A stretch of DNA of 64,000 nucleotides from assembly GCA_045632525.1 (NCBI GenBank), contig JAZQWV010000004.1:15805-79804 (forward strand), given 5' to 3'. Positions 14,645 through 23,436 of the stretch are shown piece by piece. A program made the position numbers and the translations under genes. The notes below the pieces were generated by a model. The model did no database searches. It was not told the DNA's origin and worked only from the letters and a program-made list of their open reading frames with translations. Numbering within the stretch: the stretch's first letter is position 1; the number at the start of each line of letters is the position of its first letter. The DNA is from Fimenecus sp045632525 (lineage in GTDB: Bacteria; Bacillota; Clostridia; Oscillospirales; Acutalibacteraceae).

Positions 14645-16832
14645 AACAAAAATCAAATTAACGGGAACAGTCACAGACATAACTTTTTATAATGACGCTA
14701 ATGGATACACAGTTTTCTATGTTGACATTGGCGATGAAGAATTGACTGTTGTTGGTAATACAATTGATGTTAAAATTGGTGACCGTGTTGAACTTATTGG
14801 TGAATATACATATCATTCAATTTATGGTCGTCAGTTTAAAGCAGAATCCTGTAATGCTACATTACCAGAAACAGTAGATGATTTATATCATTATCTTGCA
14901 AGTGGCGTAGTTAAAGGTGTTCGTGAGTCAACTGCGCTTAAAATCATAAATAAATTTGGTGAAAAAACTTTTGATATTCTTCAATATGAGCCTGAAAGAC
15001 TTGCTGAAATTAAGGGTATTTCACTTGAAAAAGCAAAGAAAATCGGCAAGGGGTATAATTGTCAGTGTTCAACAAGAGCTTTAATTATAAATCTCTCAAA
15101 ATATGGACTTAAAACTAACGAATGTCTGTTTGCTTTTGATAAGTTGGGCAATGGTGCCGTACAACTGATTGAAGAAAATCCTTATATTCTCTGTGAGGGT
15201 GAAGGCAGAATTTCATTTGAAAGAGCCGAGCAAATAGCAGATATGTTGCCCAATAAACCCAAATCACAATATAGAATTGAAGCGGGTATTTTATATGTAA
15301 TCAGTTATAATTTTAAGAATGGTCACACATGTGTGCCACTTGAAAAACTGTTTACACCATCTTGCGATTTGTTGGGTGAGTCACGAGAAAATATTGAAAT
15401 TGCTATTGATAATTTAAAACAAAATAAAAAGATTATTATAAAAGAAATCAATAATCGAGATTTTGTTTTTATTCCAGAGGCATATCATGCAGAAATGTCA
15501 ATTGCCAACAGAATAAAAGTCTTGTTGAAATTTCCACCTGAAAATCCGATTGATGTTAAGTCATATATTGATAAACTTGAAAAGACCTGTAATATTCAAT
15601 ATGCTGATAAGCAAAAAGATGCAATCATTACAGCCGTTAATAAAGGTATACTTATTCTCACAGGTGGACCCGGTACAGGAAAAACAACAACATTAAATGG
15701 CATAATAACAATGTTTGAAAAAGACCATCTTGATATTGCACTTTGTGCCCCAACAGGTCGTGCAGCACAAAGAATGACTGAAGCTACAGGTAGAAAAGCC
15801 ACAACAATTCATAGATTGCTTGAAGTTGAGTGGGGTAATGGGAATAAACCTGTTTTCAAAAGAAATCTGCGAAATCCTTTAGATTGTCAGGCGGTAATTG
15901 TCGATGAAATGTCAATGGTTGATATTTTCCTTTTTCAAAGTCTGCTTGATGCATTGCCTTTTGGTTGTCGACTTATAATGGTTGGTGACAGCGACCAGTT
16001 GCCACCTGTTAGCGCTGGAAATGTGTTAAAAGATTTAATTGACTGCAAAATGTTACCTGTTGTACAACTTAAAGAAATTTTCCGTCAATCGCTTGAAAGC
16101 AATATAGTTAAAAACGCTCATTTAATTGTAAATGGCGAAAAAATTGAAATAGATTATAAAGAAGGGGATTTCTATCTTTTACAAAGACATTATCCCCTTG
16201 ATGCTGTGCGCACAATTAAAGATTTATATACAAAAAGATTAAAAGATGCCTATAATTTTGACCCCACTACGCAGATTCAGGTGCTTTGTCCATCTAAAAA
16301 AGGTGATACAGGTACAATGAATCTCAATAAGGTTTTGCAAGATGAAATCAACCCCGCATCACCCGAAAAGAGTGAATATAACACGGGTTACAGAGTATTT
16401 AGAGTTGGGGATAAGGTTATGCAGACCAAGAATAATTACAATATCCATTGGGAATCCTATGACGAAGAAGGCGATGGCATATTCAATGGTGACATTGGGT
16501 TTATTGAACACATTGATTTGCGTCGAGATGCCATTATTATTGATTATTCAGGTCGTCGTGCAACATACACCAAAGAACAGTTGACAGAACTTGAATTAGC
16601 TTATGCCGTAACTGTGCACAAGAGTCAGGGTAGTGAGTTCGACGCAGTAATTGTGCCTGTGATTTCTGTTAATAATCGTCTTTGTTACAGAAATCTTCTT
16701 TATACTGCTGTAACAAGAGCAAAAAGACTTTTAGTTTTGGTGGGAACAACAGGTTGCGTTTACAATATGATTGAAAACTCTAAAACTCAACTTCGTTATT
16801 CTGCATTAAAACATTTTATGCTTGACAACTGA
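14631..16832 (+). CDS. recD2: ATP-dependent RecD2-type 5'-3' DNA helicase
   Basis: 733 residues, the length of RecD2, which acts without RecBC. An N-terminal OB-like domain (about 5-75) and helix-hairpin-helix region (80-190) precede the SF1 motor: Walker A LTGGPGTGKTTT (about residue 342), motif Ia APTGRAAQR, motif II VDEMSMVD, motif III GDSDQLPPV, motif VI with YTAVTRAK near the C-terminus, and the VHKSQGSEF segment. It functions in DNA repair and replication fork restart. AAGGA lies ahead of the ATG, inside the upstream small gene. Confidence 0.95.
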   Translation: MEEFETKIKLTGTVTDITFYNDANGYTVFYVDIGDEELTVVGNTIDVKIGDRVELIGEYTYHSIYGRQFKAESCNATLPETVDDLYHYLASGVVKGVRESTALKIINKFGEKTFDILQYEPERLAEIKGISLEKAKKIGKGYNCQCSTRALIINLSKYGLKTNECLFAFDKLGNGAVQLIEENPYILCEGEGRISFERAEQIADMLPNKPKSQYRIEAGILYVISYNFKNGHTCVPLEKLFTPSCDLLGESRENIEIAIDNLKQNKKIIIKEINNRDFVFIPEAYHAEMSIANRIKVLLKFPPENPIDVKSYIDKLEKTCNIQYADKQKDAIITAVNKGILILTGGPGTGKTTTLNGIITMFEKDHLDIALCAPTGRAAQRMTEATGRKATTIHRLLEVEWGNGNKPVFKRNLRNPLDCQAVIVDEMSMVDIFLFQSLLDALPFGCRLIMVGDSDQLPPVSAGNVLKDLIDCKMLPVVQLKEIFRQSLESNIVKNAHLIVNGEKIEIDYKEGDFYLLQRHYPLDAVRTIKDLYTKRLKDAYNFDPTTQIQVLCPSKKGDTGTMNLNKVLQDEINPASPEKSEYNTGYRVFRVGDKVMQTKNNYNIHWESYDEEGDGIFNGDIGFIEHIDLRRDAIIIDYSGRRATYTKEQLTELELAYAVTVHKSQGSEFDAVIVPVISVNNRLCYRNLLYTAVTRAKRLLVLVGTTGCVYNMIENSKTQLRYSALKHFMLDN

Positions 16833-16849
16833 TTTTAAAGGTGTATAAT
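16822..16849 (+). promoter_or_regulatory. SigA-type promoter for the thiT riboswitch transcript
   Basis: TTGACA (16822-16827), a 16-base spacer and TATAAT (16844-16849), across the end of recD2. The start site would fall just before the TPP aptamer. Confidence 0.7.
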
Positions 16850-16865
16850 GTATTCAAGCCAAGTA

Positions 16866-16963
16866 AATAGTGCATGGGTGCTGACAGTCTAGTCGGCTGA
16901 GATTGAAGCTAATCTGCTTCTGACCATTGAACCTGATACGGATAATGCCGTCGTAGGAAAGCT
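16866..16963 (+). promoter_or_regulatory. TPP (THI-box) riboswitch
   Basis: It contains the two invariant thiamine pyrophosphate contact segments: GGCTGAGATTGAAG (pyrimidine-binding arm) and GAACCTGATACGGATAATGC followed by CGTAGGAAAGC (pyrophosphate arm and closing strand). It precedes a thiamine uptake gene and a hairpin terminator, so the expected behaviour is premature termination when TPP is bound. Confidence 0.95.
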
Positions 16964-16971
16964 TTTCACAG

Positions 16972-17009
16972 TTCAGCCTTGCGGTATCTGCTCTGGCTGA
17001 ATTTTTTAT
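16972..17009 (+). terminator. Riboswitch-controlled terminator in the thiT leader
   Basis: TTCAGCC (16972-16978) pairs with GGCTGAA (16995-17001), followed by six T. It lies between the aptamer and the thiT ribosome site, where the expression platform of an OFF-type switch belongs. Confidence 0.85.
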
Positions 17010-17023
17010 TTGGAGTGAAAGAA

Positions 17024-17683
17024 ATGAAAAACAAAAAAAATCTCTATTGGCTTGCTGAAAGTGCTATTATGATTGCTTTAGCAGCAGTTTTAGAACTTGT
17101 GTCAAAGTCAATAATTCCCGAATTAACTTTCGGTGGACAAATCACAATTGTAAGTATGCTTCCTGTGGTTCTTGTAGCTTGGAAGTACGGTATGGGCAAA
17201 GGTCTTGTAACTGCTTTTGTCTATTCGTTGGTGCAAATGGTAATGGGTGTCAGCACAATTAGCAAGTTGATTATGCCTTCGTCAGATGAATACCTTGGCA
17301 ATTTGCTTAATATTATACTTATGTTTGTGTTCGACTACATACTTGCATATACGGTTCTGGGACTTGCTGCAATGTATAGAAAGGCAATAAAAAAAGACTA
17401 TCTGTCATTGGCTTTAGGCGCGTTAACAGTTCTCGCACTTCGCTATGTTTGTCACATTATCTCAGGCTATATTCTCTTTGGTGCTTGGGCTGAATGGTTC
17501 TTTACGCAAGAAGGTTTCTATTCATGGGGTGCGACCATTATGAATACATTTAGTGGTAATGCATTGTCACTTATCTATTCAATTATTTATAACGGCTTCT
17601 ATATGGTTCCTGAAATAATTATTACAACAATCGTTGCCATTGTTGTTGGCAAAATTCCACAAATTACAAAGACAAAGATATAA
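17024..17683 (+). CDS. thiT: Thiamine ECF transporter S component ThiT
   Basis: Substrate-binding membrane subunit that captures thiamine for an energy-coupling-factor transporter; the shared ECF ATPase/T module is not in the window. About 219 residues with six hydrophobic helices. Family features include GGQITIVSMLPV near residue 45 and the aromatic-rich segment around WAEWFF and FYSWGATIMN, which in ThiT lines the thiamine pocket. The ATG at 17024 with GGAG eight bases upstream is used; a longer frame would start inside the riboswitch terminator. Control by the TPP riboswitch supports the substrate. Confidence 0.94.
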   Translation: MKNKKNLYWLAESAIMIALAAVLELVSKSIIPELTFGGQITIVSMLPVVLVAWKYGMGKGLVTAFVYSLVQMVMGVSTISKLIMPSSDEYLGNLLNIILMFVFDYILAYTVLGLAAMYRKAIKKDYLSLALGALTVLALRYVCHIISGYILFGAWAEWFFTQEGFYSWGATIMNTFSGNALSLIYSIIYNGFYMVPEIIITTIVAIVVGKIPQITKTKI

Positions 17684-17684
17684 G

Positions 17685-17721
17685 AAAAATCCCTTACTCT
17701 TTTTGAGTAAGGGATTTTTTT
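17685..17721. terminator. Bidirectional terminator between thiT and comM/yifB
   Basis: AAAAATCCCTTACTC pairs with GAGTAAGGGATTTTT around a short T loop, with A and T runs on both flanks. It sits between two convergent genes. Confidence 0.9.
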
Positions 17722-17722
17722 G

Positions 17723-19249
17723 TTATTCTTCAAATCTTCGGTCAAGACTTCTGTATTGAATTGCTTCTGTAATATGTTTAACATCAATTTCATCTTCACC
17801 ATCTAAATCGGCAATTGTTCTAGCTATTCTTAACACTTTATCATAAGCGCGAGCCGAAAGTGAAAGTCGGTCAAATGCTGTTTTTAAAATCATAAGTGCA
17901 TTTGGTGACATATAACAGTATTTCTTTGTTGCTGCAGAATCCATTTTTGCGTTGCAGGTGATTTTAGTGCCTTTAAATCTCTCGTGTTGAATTTCTCTTG
18001 CTTTTTCAACTCTATTTTTGATTTCTGCTGAAGATTCTGCTTTTTCAGTGCCTGAAAGATTTTCAAAATCAACAGGTGGCACGCTAATATGTATATCCAA
18101 TCGGTCTAAAAGCGGACCGCTGACTCTGTTGAGATATCGTTGCGCAATACCATTTGTGCAAGTGCAAGGACGCGTCGGGTGACCTAAATATCCACAGGGA
18201 CAAGGGTTCATAGCACAAATCATCATAACTGAGCAAGGATATTGAAATTTAGCAGCAGCTCTTGAAATGGTAATAATTTCATCTTCTATTGGTTGACGCA
18301 AAACTTCAAGAGTGTTTCTTGTGAATTCGGGCAATTCATCAAGGAATAAAACGCCATTATGAGCAAGGGAAACTTCACCGGGTCTTGGAATTGCTCCACC
18401 ACCTGAAAGTCCGGCAGGGGATATAGTGTGATGCGGTGAACGAAATGGCCTTGACCTTAAAAGTGATACCCCGCTTGGCAAAGCACCGGCAATTGAATAA
18501 ATGTTTGTAGTTTCAATTGCTTCGTCAAATGTCATATCGGGTAAAATTGATGGCATTCTTTTTGCTAGCATACTTTTACCTGAACCGGGAGGTCCAACCA
18601 TCAACACATTATGACCACCAGCCGCGGCGATTTCTAATGCTCTTTTTACTTCTCTCTGACCACGCACATCAGAAAAGTCAGGAAGATTATCAGGATTTCT
18701 GTATTCGTTATAATCCTGTGTTGTTACTGGTGTGATTTCATTGATTCCTGTTATGTGGTTTATAAGTTGTAGAACAGATTTTACAGGATATACTTCGATT
18801 CCTTCAACAACGGCACCTTCATTGATATTTTCAGCAGGAATAAAGATTTTCTCAATTCCGTTTTTCTTGGCACAAAGCACCATTGGTAAAACGCCATTAA
18901 TTCGTCTTAAAGTACCATCAAGTGATAATTCCCCAATAAAAGCCATACTATCATCAACGCCCTTTAATTGACCGTTTGCACAGAGTAATGCAATAAGTAT
19001 GGGCAAATCATATAAAGGACCCTCTTTTTTCATATCAGCAGGGGCAAGGTTAATTGTTATTCTACTGACAGGATATTGCAAATTAGTGTTTTTAATTGCA
19101 GAACGAACTCTTTCTTTGCTTTCTGATACAGCAGTATCAGGTAATCCAACAATGTCGAAACGTGGCATTCCACCTGAAATATCAGCCTCAACAATAACTT
19201 TGTATGCTTCCATACCAAAAAGACCAAGACTTACAATTTTTGAAAACAA
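17723..19249 (-). CDS. comM: Mg-chelatase-like AAA+ protein YifB/ComM
   Basis: About 508 residues. It has an N-terminal Lon-like ChlI domain with SKIVSLGLFGMEAYKV and FDIVGLPDTAVSESKERVR, an AAA+ core with Walker A GPPGSGKSMLAKR and Walker B-type LFLDELPEF, and a C-terminal Mg-chelatase subdomain with CNPCPCGYLGHP and C..C residues. ComM is a branch-migration helicase for transformation in some bacteria; the role in Clostridia is untested. The TTG at 19249 is preferred because GGAAG lies eight bases upstream and it gives the usual family N-terminus. ATG 19255 is possible but poorly spaced. Confidence 0.92.
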   Translation of the reverse strand: MFSKIVSLGLFGMEAYKVIVEADISGGMPRFDIVGLPDTAVSESKERVRSAIKNTNLQYPVSRITINLAPADMKKEGPLYDLPILIALLCANGQLKGVDDSMAFIGELSLDGTLRRINGVLPMVLCAKKNGIEKIFIPAENINEGAVVEGIEVYPVKSVLQLINHITGINEITPVTTQDYNEYRNPDNLPDFSDVRGQREVKRALEIAAAGGHNVLMVGPPGSGKSMLAKRMPSILPDMTFDEAIETTNIYSIAGALPSGVSLLRSRPFRSPHHTISPAGLSGGGAIPRPGEVSLAHNGVLFLDELPEFTRNTLEVLRQPIEDEIITISRAAAKFQYPCSVMMICAMNPCPCGYLGHPTRPCTCTNGIAQRYLNRVSGPLLDRLDIHISVPPVDFENLSGTEKAESSAEIKNRVEKAREIQHERFKGTKITCNAKMDSAATKKYCYMSPNALMILKTAFDRLSLSARAYDKVLRIARTIADLDGEDEIDVKHITEAIQYRSLDRRFEE

Positions 19250-19380
19250 AATCATCACTTCCAATATAAACTGTAATAATTATACAATACAAAACATATC
19301 TTTTTCAACATAAAAATATATATTTACTTTTAGTGTAATTTGATATAAAATATATAATAGAATTTTTTGGAGGTAGAATT

Positions 19381-21096
19381 ATGAACGATATCAATAAACT
19401 CTATGATATTTGGCTTTCTTCTGCAACTGCTGATGCTGATTTGATTCCTGAACTCAAAAGCATCAATGGTGATGAAGAAGCAATTCTTGACCGTTTTTAT
19501 AAAAATCTTGAATTTGGTACAGCAGGTCTTCGTGGTGTAATCGGTGCAGGTACAAACCGAATGAATGTATATACAGTTAATCAGGCAACACAGGGTTTGG
19601 CAGATTATCTTAATGAGAGCTTTGAAAATCCATCAGTAGCTATTGCTTATGACTCAAGAATTAAATCAAAAGAATTTGCAGAGAGTGCAGCAGGTGTTCT
19701 TGCTGCAAATGGAATTAAGGTATATATCTATCCTGAACTTGTGCCAACACCAATGCTTTCTTTTGCTGTTAGAAGACTTAACTGTTCATCAGGTATCATT
19801 ATCACAGCAAGCCATAACCCATCAAAATATAATGGATTTAAATGCTATGACCCTAATGGCTATCAGATGACTGACGAAGCAGCAGAGAAGACATATAACT
19901 ATATTCAAAATATCGATATGTTCTCTGGTGTGAAAACAATGAGTTTTGACGATGCATTAGCAGAAGATATGGTTGATTTTATTGAAGATTGGCTCTATGA
20001 CGAGTTCTATGCTAAGGTTATATCAAGTCTTGTTAATCCTGATGCAATTAAAAAAGCAGGACTTAAAGTGATTTATACACCACTTAATGGTGCTGGTAAT
20101 AAACCAGTTAGAAAAGTTCTTAAAAAGGCTGGCATAAAAGATGTAACGGTTGTTAAGGAACAAGAAAAACCTGATGGCAATTTCCCAACTTGTCCTTATC
20201 CAAATCCTGAAATCCGTCAAGCTTTTGAATGTGCAATTGAAACAGCCAAAGGTACTGACGCTGATTTACTTTTAGCAACTGACCCTGACTGTGACCGTGT
20301 TGGTATAGCTGTGCGTGATGGTGATGATTATGTGCTTATGACAGGTAACGAAGTGGGCGCAATGTTCACAGAATACCTTCTTTCATCACTTAAAGAGCAA
20401 AACAAACTTCCAAAAAATCCAATTGTTGTTAAAACAATCGTTACAACACCTCTTGTTGAAACAATTGCATCAGCTTATGGAGCAGAAACTGCTGATTTGT
20501 TAACAGGCTTTAAATATATTGGCGAACTTATCACAAATCTTGAAAAGACAAATGAAGAAGACAGATTTGTCGTTGGTATGGAAGAATCTTATGGCTATCT
20601 CCGTGGTACACATGCCCGTGATAAAGATGCTGTTGTTGCTTCATTGCTTATCTGTGAAATGGCGTCATATTATAAACTCAAAGGAATTTCACTTAAAGAG
20701 TTTATGGATGGCATCTATGAAAAATATGGTATGTATCTCAACACTCTTTTGAACTTTGCATTTGAAGGTGCAAGTGGTATGCAAAAAATGGTAGATATGA
20801 TGGCGTCTTTGCGTGAAAATCCACCAAAGAAGATAGGGGACTTTGATGTTGTTAAAGTTGCTGACTATAAATTGAGTGCAATGAAGTCAGACGATGGCAC
20901 AGAAACTACTATTGATTTGCCAAAATCAAATGTTTTGTCATATTATTTGGGTGATGGAAGCAAAGTCATTGTGCGCCCTTCGGGAACAGAACCAAAAATC
21001 AAAGCTTATATCACGGCTTGTGGTGAAACACGAAAGGTTTCAGAAGAAAAAGCAGAGATGTTAGGTAAGAGCATTTCTAAAATTTTAGGAGTATAA
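19381..21096 (+). CDS. Phosphoglucomutase/phosphomannomutase (alpha-D-phosphohexomutase)
   Basis: 571 residues, the size of the PgcA-type phosphoglucomutases of Firmicutes. The phosphoserine loop is TASHNPSKYNG near residue 145, the metal loop is DPDCDRVG near 302, the sugar loop EESYG near 402, and the phosphate-binding loop RPSGTEPKIK near the C-terminus. It interconverts hexose 1- and 6-phosphates, providing glucose-1-phosphate for UDP-glucose and the cell surface. The start has GGAGG eight bases upstream. Glucose or mannose preference cannot be read from sequence. Confidence 0.93.
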   Translation: MNDINKLYDIWLSSATADADLIPELKSINGDEEAILDRFYKNLEFGTAGLRGVIGAGTNRMNVYTVNQATQGLADYLNESFENPSVAIAYDSRIKSKEFAESAAGVLAANGIKVYIYPELVPTPMLSFAVRRLNCSSGIIITASHNPSKYNGFKCYDPNGYQMTDEAAEKTYNYIQNIDMFSGVKTMSFDDALAEDMVDFIEDWLYDEFYAKVISSLVNPDAIKKAGLKVIYTPLNGAGNKPVRKVLKKAGIKDVTVVKEQEKPDGNFPTCPYPNPEIRQAFECAIETAKGTDADLLLATDPDCDRVGIAVRDGDDYVLMTGNEVGAMFTEYLLSSLKEQNKLPKNPIVVKTIVTTPLVETIASAYGAETADLLTGFKYIGELITNLEKTNEEDRFVVGMEESYGYLRGTHARDKDAVVASLLICEMASYYKLKGISLKEFMDGIYEKYGMYLNTLLNFAFEGASGMQKMVDMMASLRENPPKKIGDFDVVKVADYKLSAMKSDDGTETTIDLPKSNVLSYYLGDGSKVIVRPSGTEPKIKAYITACGETRKVSEEKAEMLGKSISKILGV

Positions 21097-21098
21097 AA

Positions 21099-21194
21099 AT
21101 GAATAGAAATTTCTTTGTGAAAGCAGTTGCAATATTTCTCGCAGCGATTATGCTTTTGAGCACAGCTACAGTTTTATTACAAATATTTATGTAA
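21099..21194 (+). CDS. 31-residue single-pass membrane miniprotein
   Basis: ATG at 21099 with AGGAG seven to eight bases upstream, sharing the end of the mutase gene. The peptide begins MNRNFFVK and is otherwise one hydrophobic helix of about 20 residues. A strong terminator lies three bases after the stop, so the frame sits exactly between a ribosome site and the transcript end, the expected layout for a real short gene cotranslated with the mutase. No function is known. Confidence 0.6.
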   Translation: MNRNFFVKAVAIFLAAIMLLSTATVLLQIFM

Positions 21195-21197
21195 TCT

Positions 21198-21231
21198 AAA
21201 AAGAACCACAATTGTGGTTCTTTTTGTTTTT
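21198..21231. terminator. Intrinsic terminator after the phosphohexomutase operon
   Basis: A perfect 14-bp palindrome (AAAAAGAACCACAA with its complement) at 21198-21225, followed by a G and more T. It is efficient on the plus strand. Confidence 0.9.
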
Positions 21232-21267
21232 ATATGTCGATTTATGAAAATTACACAAAAATTTTAG

Positions 21268-21295
21268 TTGACTTTTAATTTTTTTGTGATATAAT
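21268..21295 (+). promoter_or_regulatory. SigA-type promoter for the SigH-like sigma factor
   Basis: TTGACT (21268-21273), a 16-base spacer and TATAAT (21290-21295), about 50 bases before the likely TTG start. Confidence 0.7.
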
Positions 21296-21345
21296 TTGAG
21301 TAATATAAATCTATATAAGTGTCAATATATTCAGAGGTGAATTTT

Positions 21346-21897
21346 TTGGAAGAAAACTTACTCGTCTCAAAGGCAAAAGGTGGAGACAGTAATGCATTAA
21401 CAGCTTTAATACAGCGTTATTCTGAAACAGTTCTTCAAAAATCACTTTCTTTTAAGAAAATAAGTGGCATTGAAAATGAAGATTTGTATCAAGAGGGGAT
21501 GTTGGGTCTTCTCTCTGCGGTTTATTCCTTTGATGAGTCAAAGGGTGTGTTGTTTTCTACATACGCTACAACTCTTATCACTCGAAAAATGCTTTCAGCA
21601 TTACGAACTGCAAATAAAAAGAGCAATTTGCCATTGGATTCTTATGTTTCTATTGATGAAAAATGTGACATTCGTTCTTTTTCACCAACACCTGAAGAAT
21701 TGTTGATGTTTAATGAAGAAATTGATTCAATCATTTCTTTTGTTAACAACAATCTTTCAAAAACCGAGAAAAAAGTGTTTAGACTTAATTTGCTTGGTTT
21801 AAGTTATAATGAAATTGCAGAGATTCTTGATTGCACTGAAAAGTCTGTTGACAATGCGTTGCAAAGAATACGCAAGAAAATCCGCAGTATCAAATAA
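21346..21897 (+). CDS. Sigma-70 family sigma factor, SigH-like
   Basis: About 183 residues with sigma region 2 (ENEDLYQEGMLGLLSAVYSF) and region 4 with a helix-turn-helix (LSYNEIAEILDCTEKSVDNA). The linker NLPLDSYVSIDEK resembles the conserved post-region-2 segment of SigH (PLNSYVSL), the transition-state sigma factor that starts sporulation. The usual sigH neighbours (rpmG, secE, nusG) are absent, so it may be a second SigH-like factor. The TTG at 21346 is used because AGAGGTG lies six bases upstream; a GTG nine codons earlier has no ribosome site. Confidence 0.82.
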   Translation: MEENLLVSKAKGGDSNALTALIQRYSETVLQKSLSFKKISGIENEDLYQEGMLGLLSAVYSFDESKGVLFSTYATTLITRKMLSALRTANKKSNLPLDSYVSIDEKCDIRSFSPTPEELLMFNEEIDSIISFVNNNLSKTEKKVFRLNLLGLSYNEIAEILDCTEKSVDNALQRIRKKIRSIK

Positions 21898-21933
21898 ATG
21901 CCCTTTGGGTAAAATAATAAGCGAGGTAGCAAA

Positions 21934-22209
21934 ATGTACGAAGACAAAACTCTTACCTGCAAAGATTGTGGAAACGAATTTGTTTTTACAGCAGGTGAAC
22001 AGGAATTTTATGCAGAGAAAGGATTTGTGAATGAACCACAGAGATGCAAAGAATGCCGTGTAGCACGCAAGAATGCAATCCGTGGCGCAAAAGAATATCA
22101 CACAGCAGTTTGTGCTTCATGTGGTGGCGAGGCAAAAATTCCTTTCCTTCCAAAAGATGACAGACCTGTTTATTGCAGTGAATGCTTTGCTAAAATGAAG
22201 GGCGAATAA
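21934..22209 (+). CDS. Zinc-ribbon protein (two CxxC modules)
   Basis: 91 residues. The first module CKDCGNEFVF...PQRCKECR and the second CASCGGE...VYCSECF each supply four cysteines for one zinc. The first resembles the probable zinc-ribbon domain followed by KNAIRG-type basic residues seen in small Clostridial proteins; the second matches CxxC-type short domains. It is likely to bind nucleic acid or protein. It lies 36 bases after the sigma factor gene with GCGAGG ahead of the ATG, so cotranscription is probable. Confidence 0.85.
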   Translation: MYEDKTLTCKDCGNEFVFTAGEQEFYAEKGFVNEPQRCKECRVARKNAIRGAKEYHTAVCASCGGEAKIPFLPKDDRPVYCSECFAKMKGE

Positions 22210-22221
22210 TTCAAAGTGATT

Positions 22222-22263
22222 AGCACGAGATTCACTTGGGAATTTCGTGCTTCTTTATTTTTT
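22222..22263 (+). terminator. Intrinsic terminator after the zinc-ribbon gene
   Basis: AGCACGA (22222-22228) pairs with TCGTGCT (22245-22251), followed by a T-rich tract broken by one C and one A. Confidence 0.7.
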
Positions 22264-22341
22264 CATAACTTTTTAATAATTAAATTCGATTTAGTAAGTG
22301 GAACAGGAGATTGACTACTATTTTTAAAGGGAGTGTTTCCA

Positions 22342-22395
22342 ATGCACCATTCAATAAAGTGCTATTTTAAATTTATTATTAAGGAGAGTAATTAA
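22342..22395 (+). CDS. Possible 17-codon upstream ORF (leader peptide)
   Basis: An ATG eight bases after GGGAG opens a 17-codon frame starting MHHSIKCYF. It ends with TAA two bases before the ATG of the next gene, and that gene's ribosome site AAGGAG lies inside it. Ribosomes reading it could control access to the downstream start. It may also be chance in an AT-rich spacer. Confidence 0.3.
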   Translation: MHHSIKCYFKFIIKESN

Positions 22396-22397
22396 AT

Positions 22398-23063
22398 ATG
22401 AAAAAAATAATTTGTGTTATTATGGCAATAGTGATTATATGTTCTTGTAGCCTTCCTTGTTTTGCGGTTAGTTCACAAGACGAGAATTTATTTACATATA
22501 CATTCCCAGATGGAACAGTTGTAGAATATTATATGGATGAAGATGGTCATCCATATAATTACAGAGATGAAGAAAAGGTATTTATTAATTTGCCTTTAGA
22601 ACAATTCATTGTTACTGATAAAACAATAATTGACGAAGTAAAGAGAGTTTCTTTACAATCACAAAATCCTAATTTTAGAAGTGAACCGACAGTCTATGAA
22701 GACATCTCAAATATTCAAGGTAGCCTGCAATCTCCATCATATACTCGGTCGGTATCGTTTGATAATTATCAAACTTTTACAACTCCATGGATTAAGATTA
22801 GTGCTAGGCATGCAGTTTTACATTTCAGAACTGATAATGTTCAAAGCACATCCATTTTAAACAAAAAAGTTTCGTTCGTATTAAGGTGGTATTATATTGA
22901 TATGGATGTCGTGACGCAAGAGATATATAATGATATAGATTGTAGAAGAGTTGCTGGACAACCTTTTGATTATCTTACACAACAAAGGTATTGTCAATTT
23001 GCTTTACTGATTCCAGACAAAGTAACTTCATACACTGCGGTTATTTGGACAACAGCAGGTTAG
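22398..23063 (+). CDS. Secreted protein of unknown function carrying a DGTVVEYY module
   Basis: 221 residues with a cleavable signal peptide (about 1-24, ending CFAVSS). Residues 32-80 form a module (DGTVVEYYMDEDGHPYNY, then LPLEQFIV) repeated in the next gene. Residues 110-221 are strand-rich with many aromatic residues (FTTPWIKIS, VSFVLRWYYID) and look like a secreted beta domain; it ends TAVIWTTAG. No catalytic motif is seen. A strong AAGGAG precedes the ATG. I do not recognise the family. A role outside the membrane is inferred from the signal peptide only. Confidence 0.8.
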   Translation: MKKIICVIMAIVIICSCSLPCFAVSSQDENLFTYTFPDGTVVEYYMDEDGHPYNYRDEEKVFINLPLEQFIVTDKTIIDEVKRVSLQSQNPNFRSEPTVYEDISNIQGSLQSPSYTRSVSFDNYQTFTTPWIKISARHAVLHFRTDNVQSTSILNKKVSFVLRWYYIDMDVVTQEIYNDIDCRRVAGQPFDYLTQQRYCQFALLIPDKVTSYTAVIWTTAG

Positions 23064-23078
23064 AAAGGAGTCATTTCT

Positions 23079-23384
23079 ATGACAAAAAAAAGAAAAATAA
23101 GCATAGTGTTTTTAGCTGTGTTGTCAATAATTCTTATTTCAATTATTGCTGTTTCGATTTTTTATCCACAACTTTTTACACGCGATGGCGAACTATACAC
23201 TTATGTATTTGACGATGGGACAGTAGTAGAATATTATATCGATGAAGATGGTCATCCTTACAACTATAAAAATGGTAAAAAAGTTTATAAAAGTTTGCCA
23301 TTAGAACAGTTTATAATTAAAGACCAGGATTCTGTAGATAAGATTAAAAATGAGATGGAGTCAAATCAAGTTGATTTATCATAA
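23079..23384 (+). CDS. Membrane-anchored paralogue of the DGTVVEYY module
   Basis: 101 residues. A transmembrane anchor (about 8-29) is followed by the shared module: DDGTVVEYYIDEDGHPYNY and LPLEQFIIKDQ, closely matching residues 32-80 of the preceding protein. It stops shortly after the module, so it lacks the C-terminal beta domain. It starts 15 bases after the preceding gene with AAAGGAG. It is either a designed single-domain version or a copy that lost its C-terminal part. Function unknown. Confidence 0.8.
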   Translation: MTKKRKISIVFLAVLSIILISIIAVSIFYPQLFTRDGELYTYVFDDGTVVEYYIDEDGHPYNYKNGKKVYKSLPLEQFIIKDQDSVDKIKNEMESNQVDLS

Positions 23385-23436
23385 TTTAAAACACTAATAG
23401 TTTGCTCAATGAATACTTGATATTAAGATTTTATTT

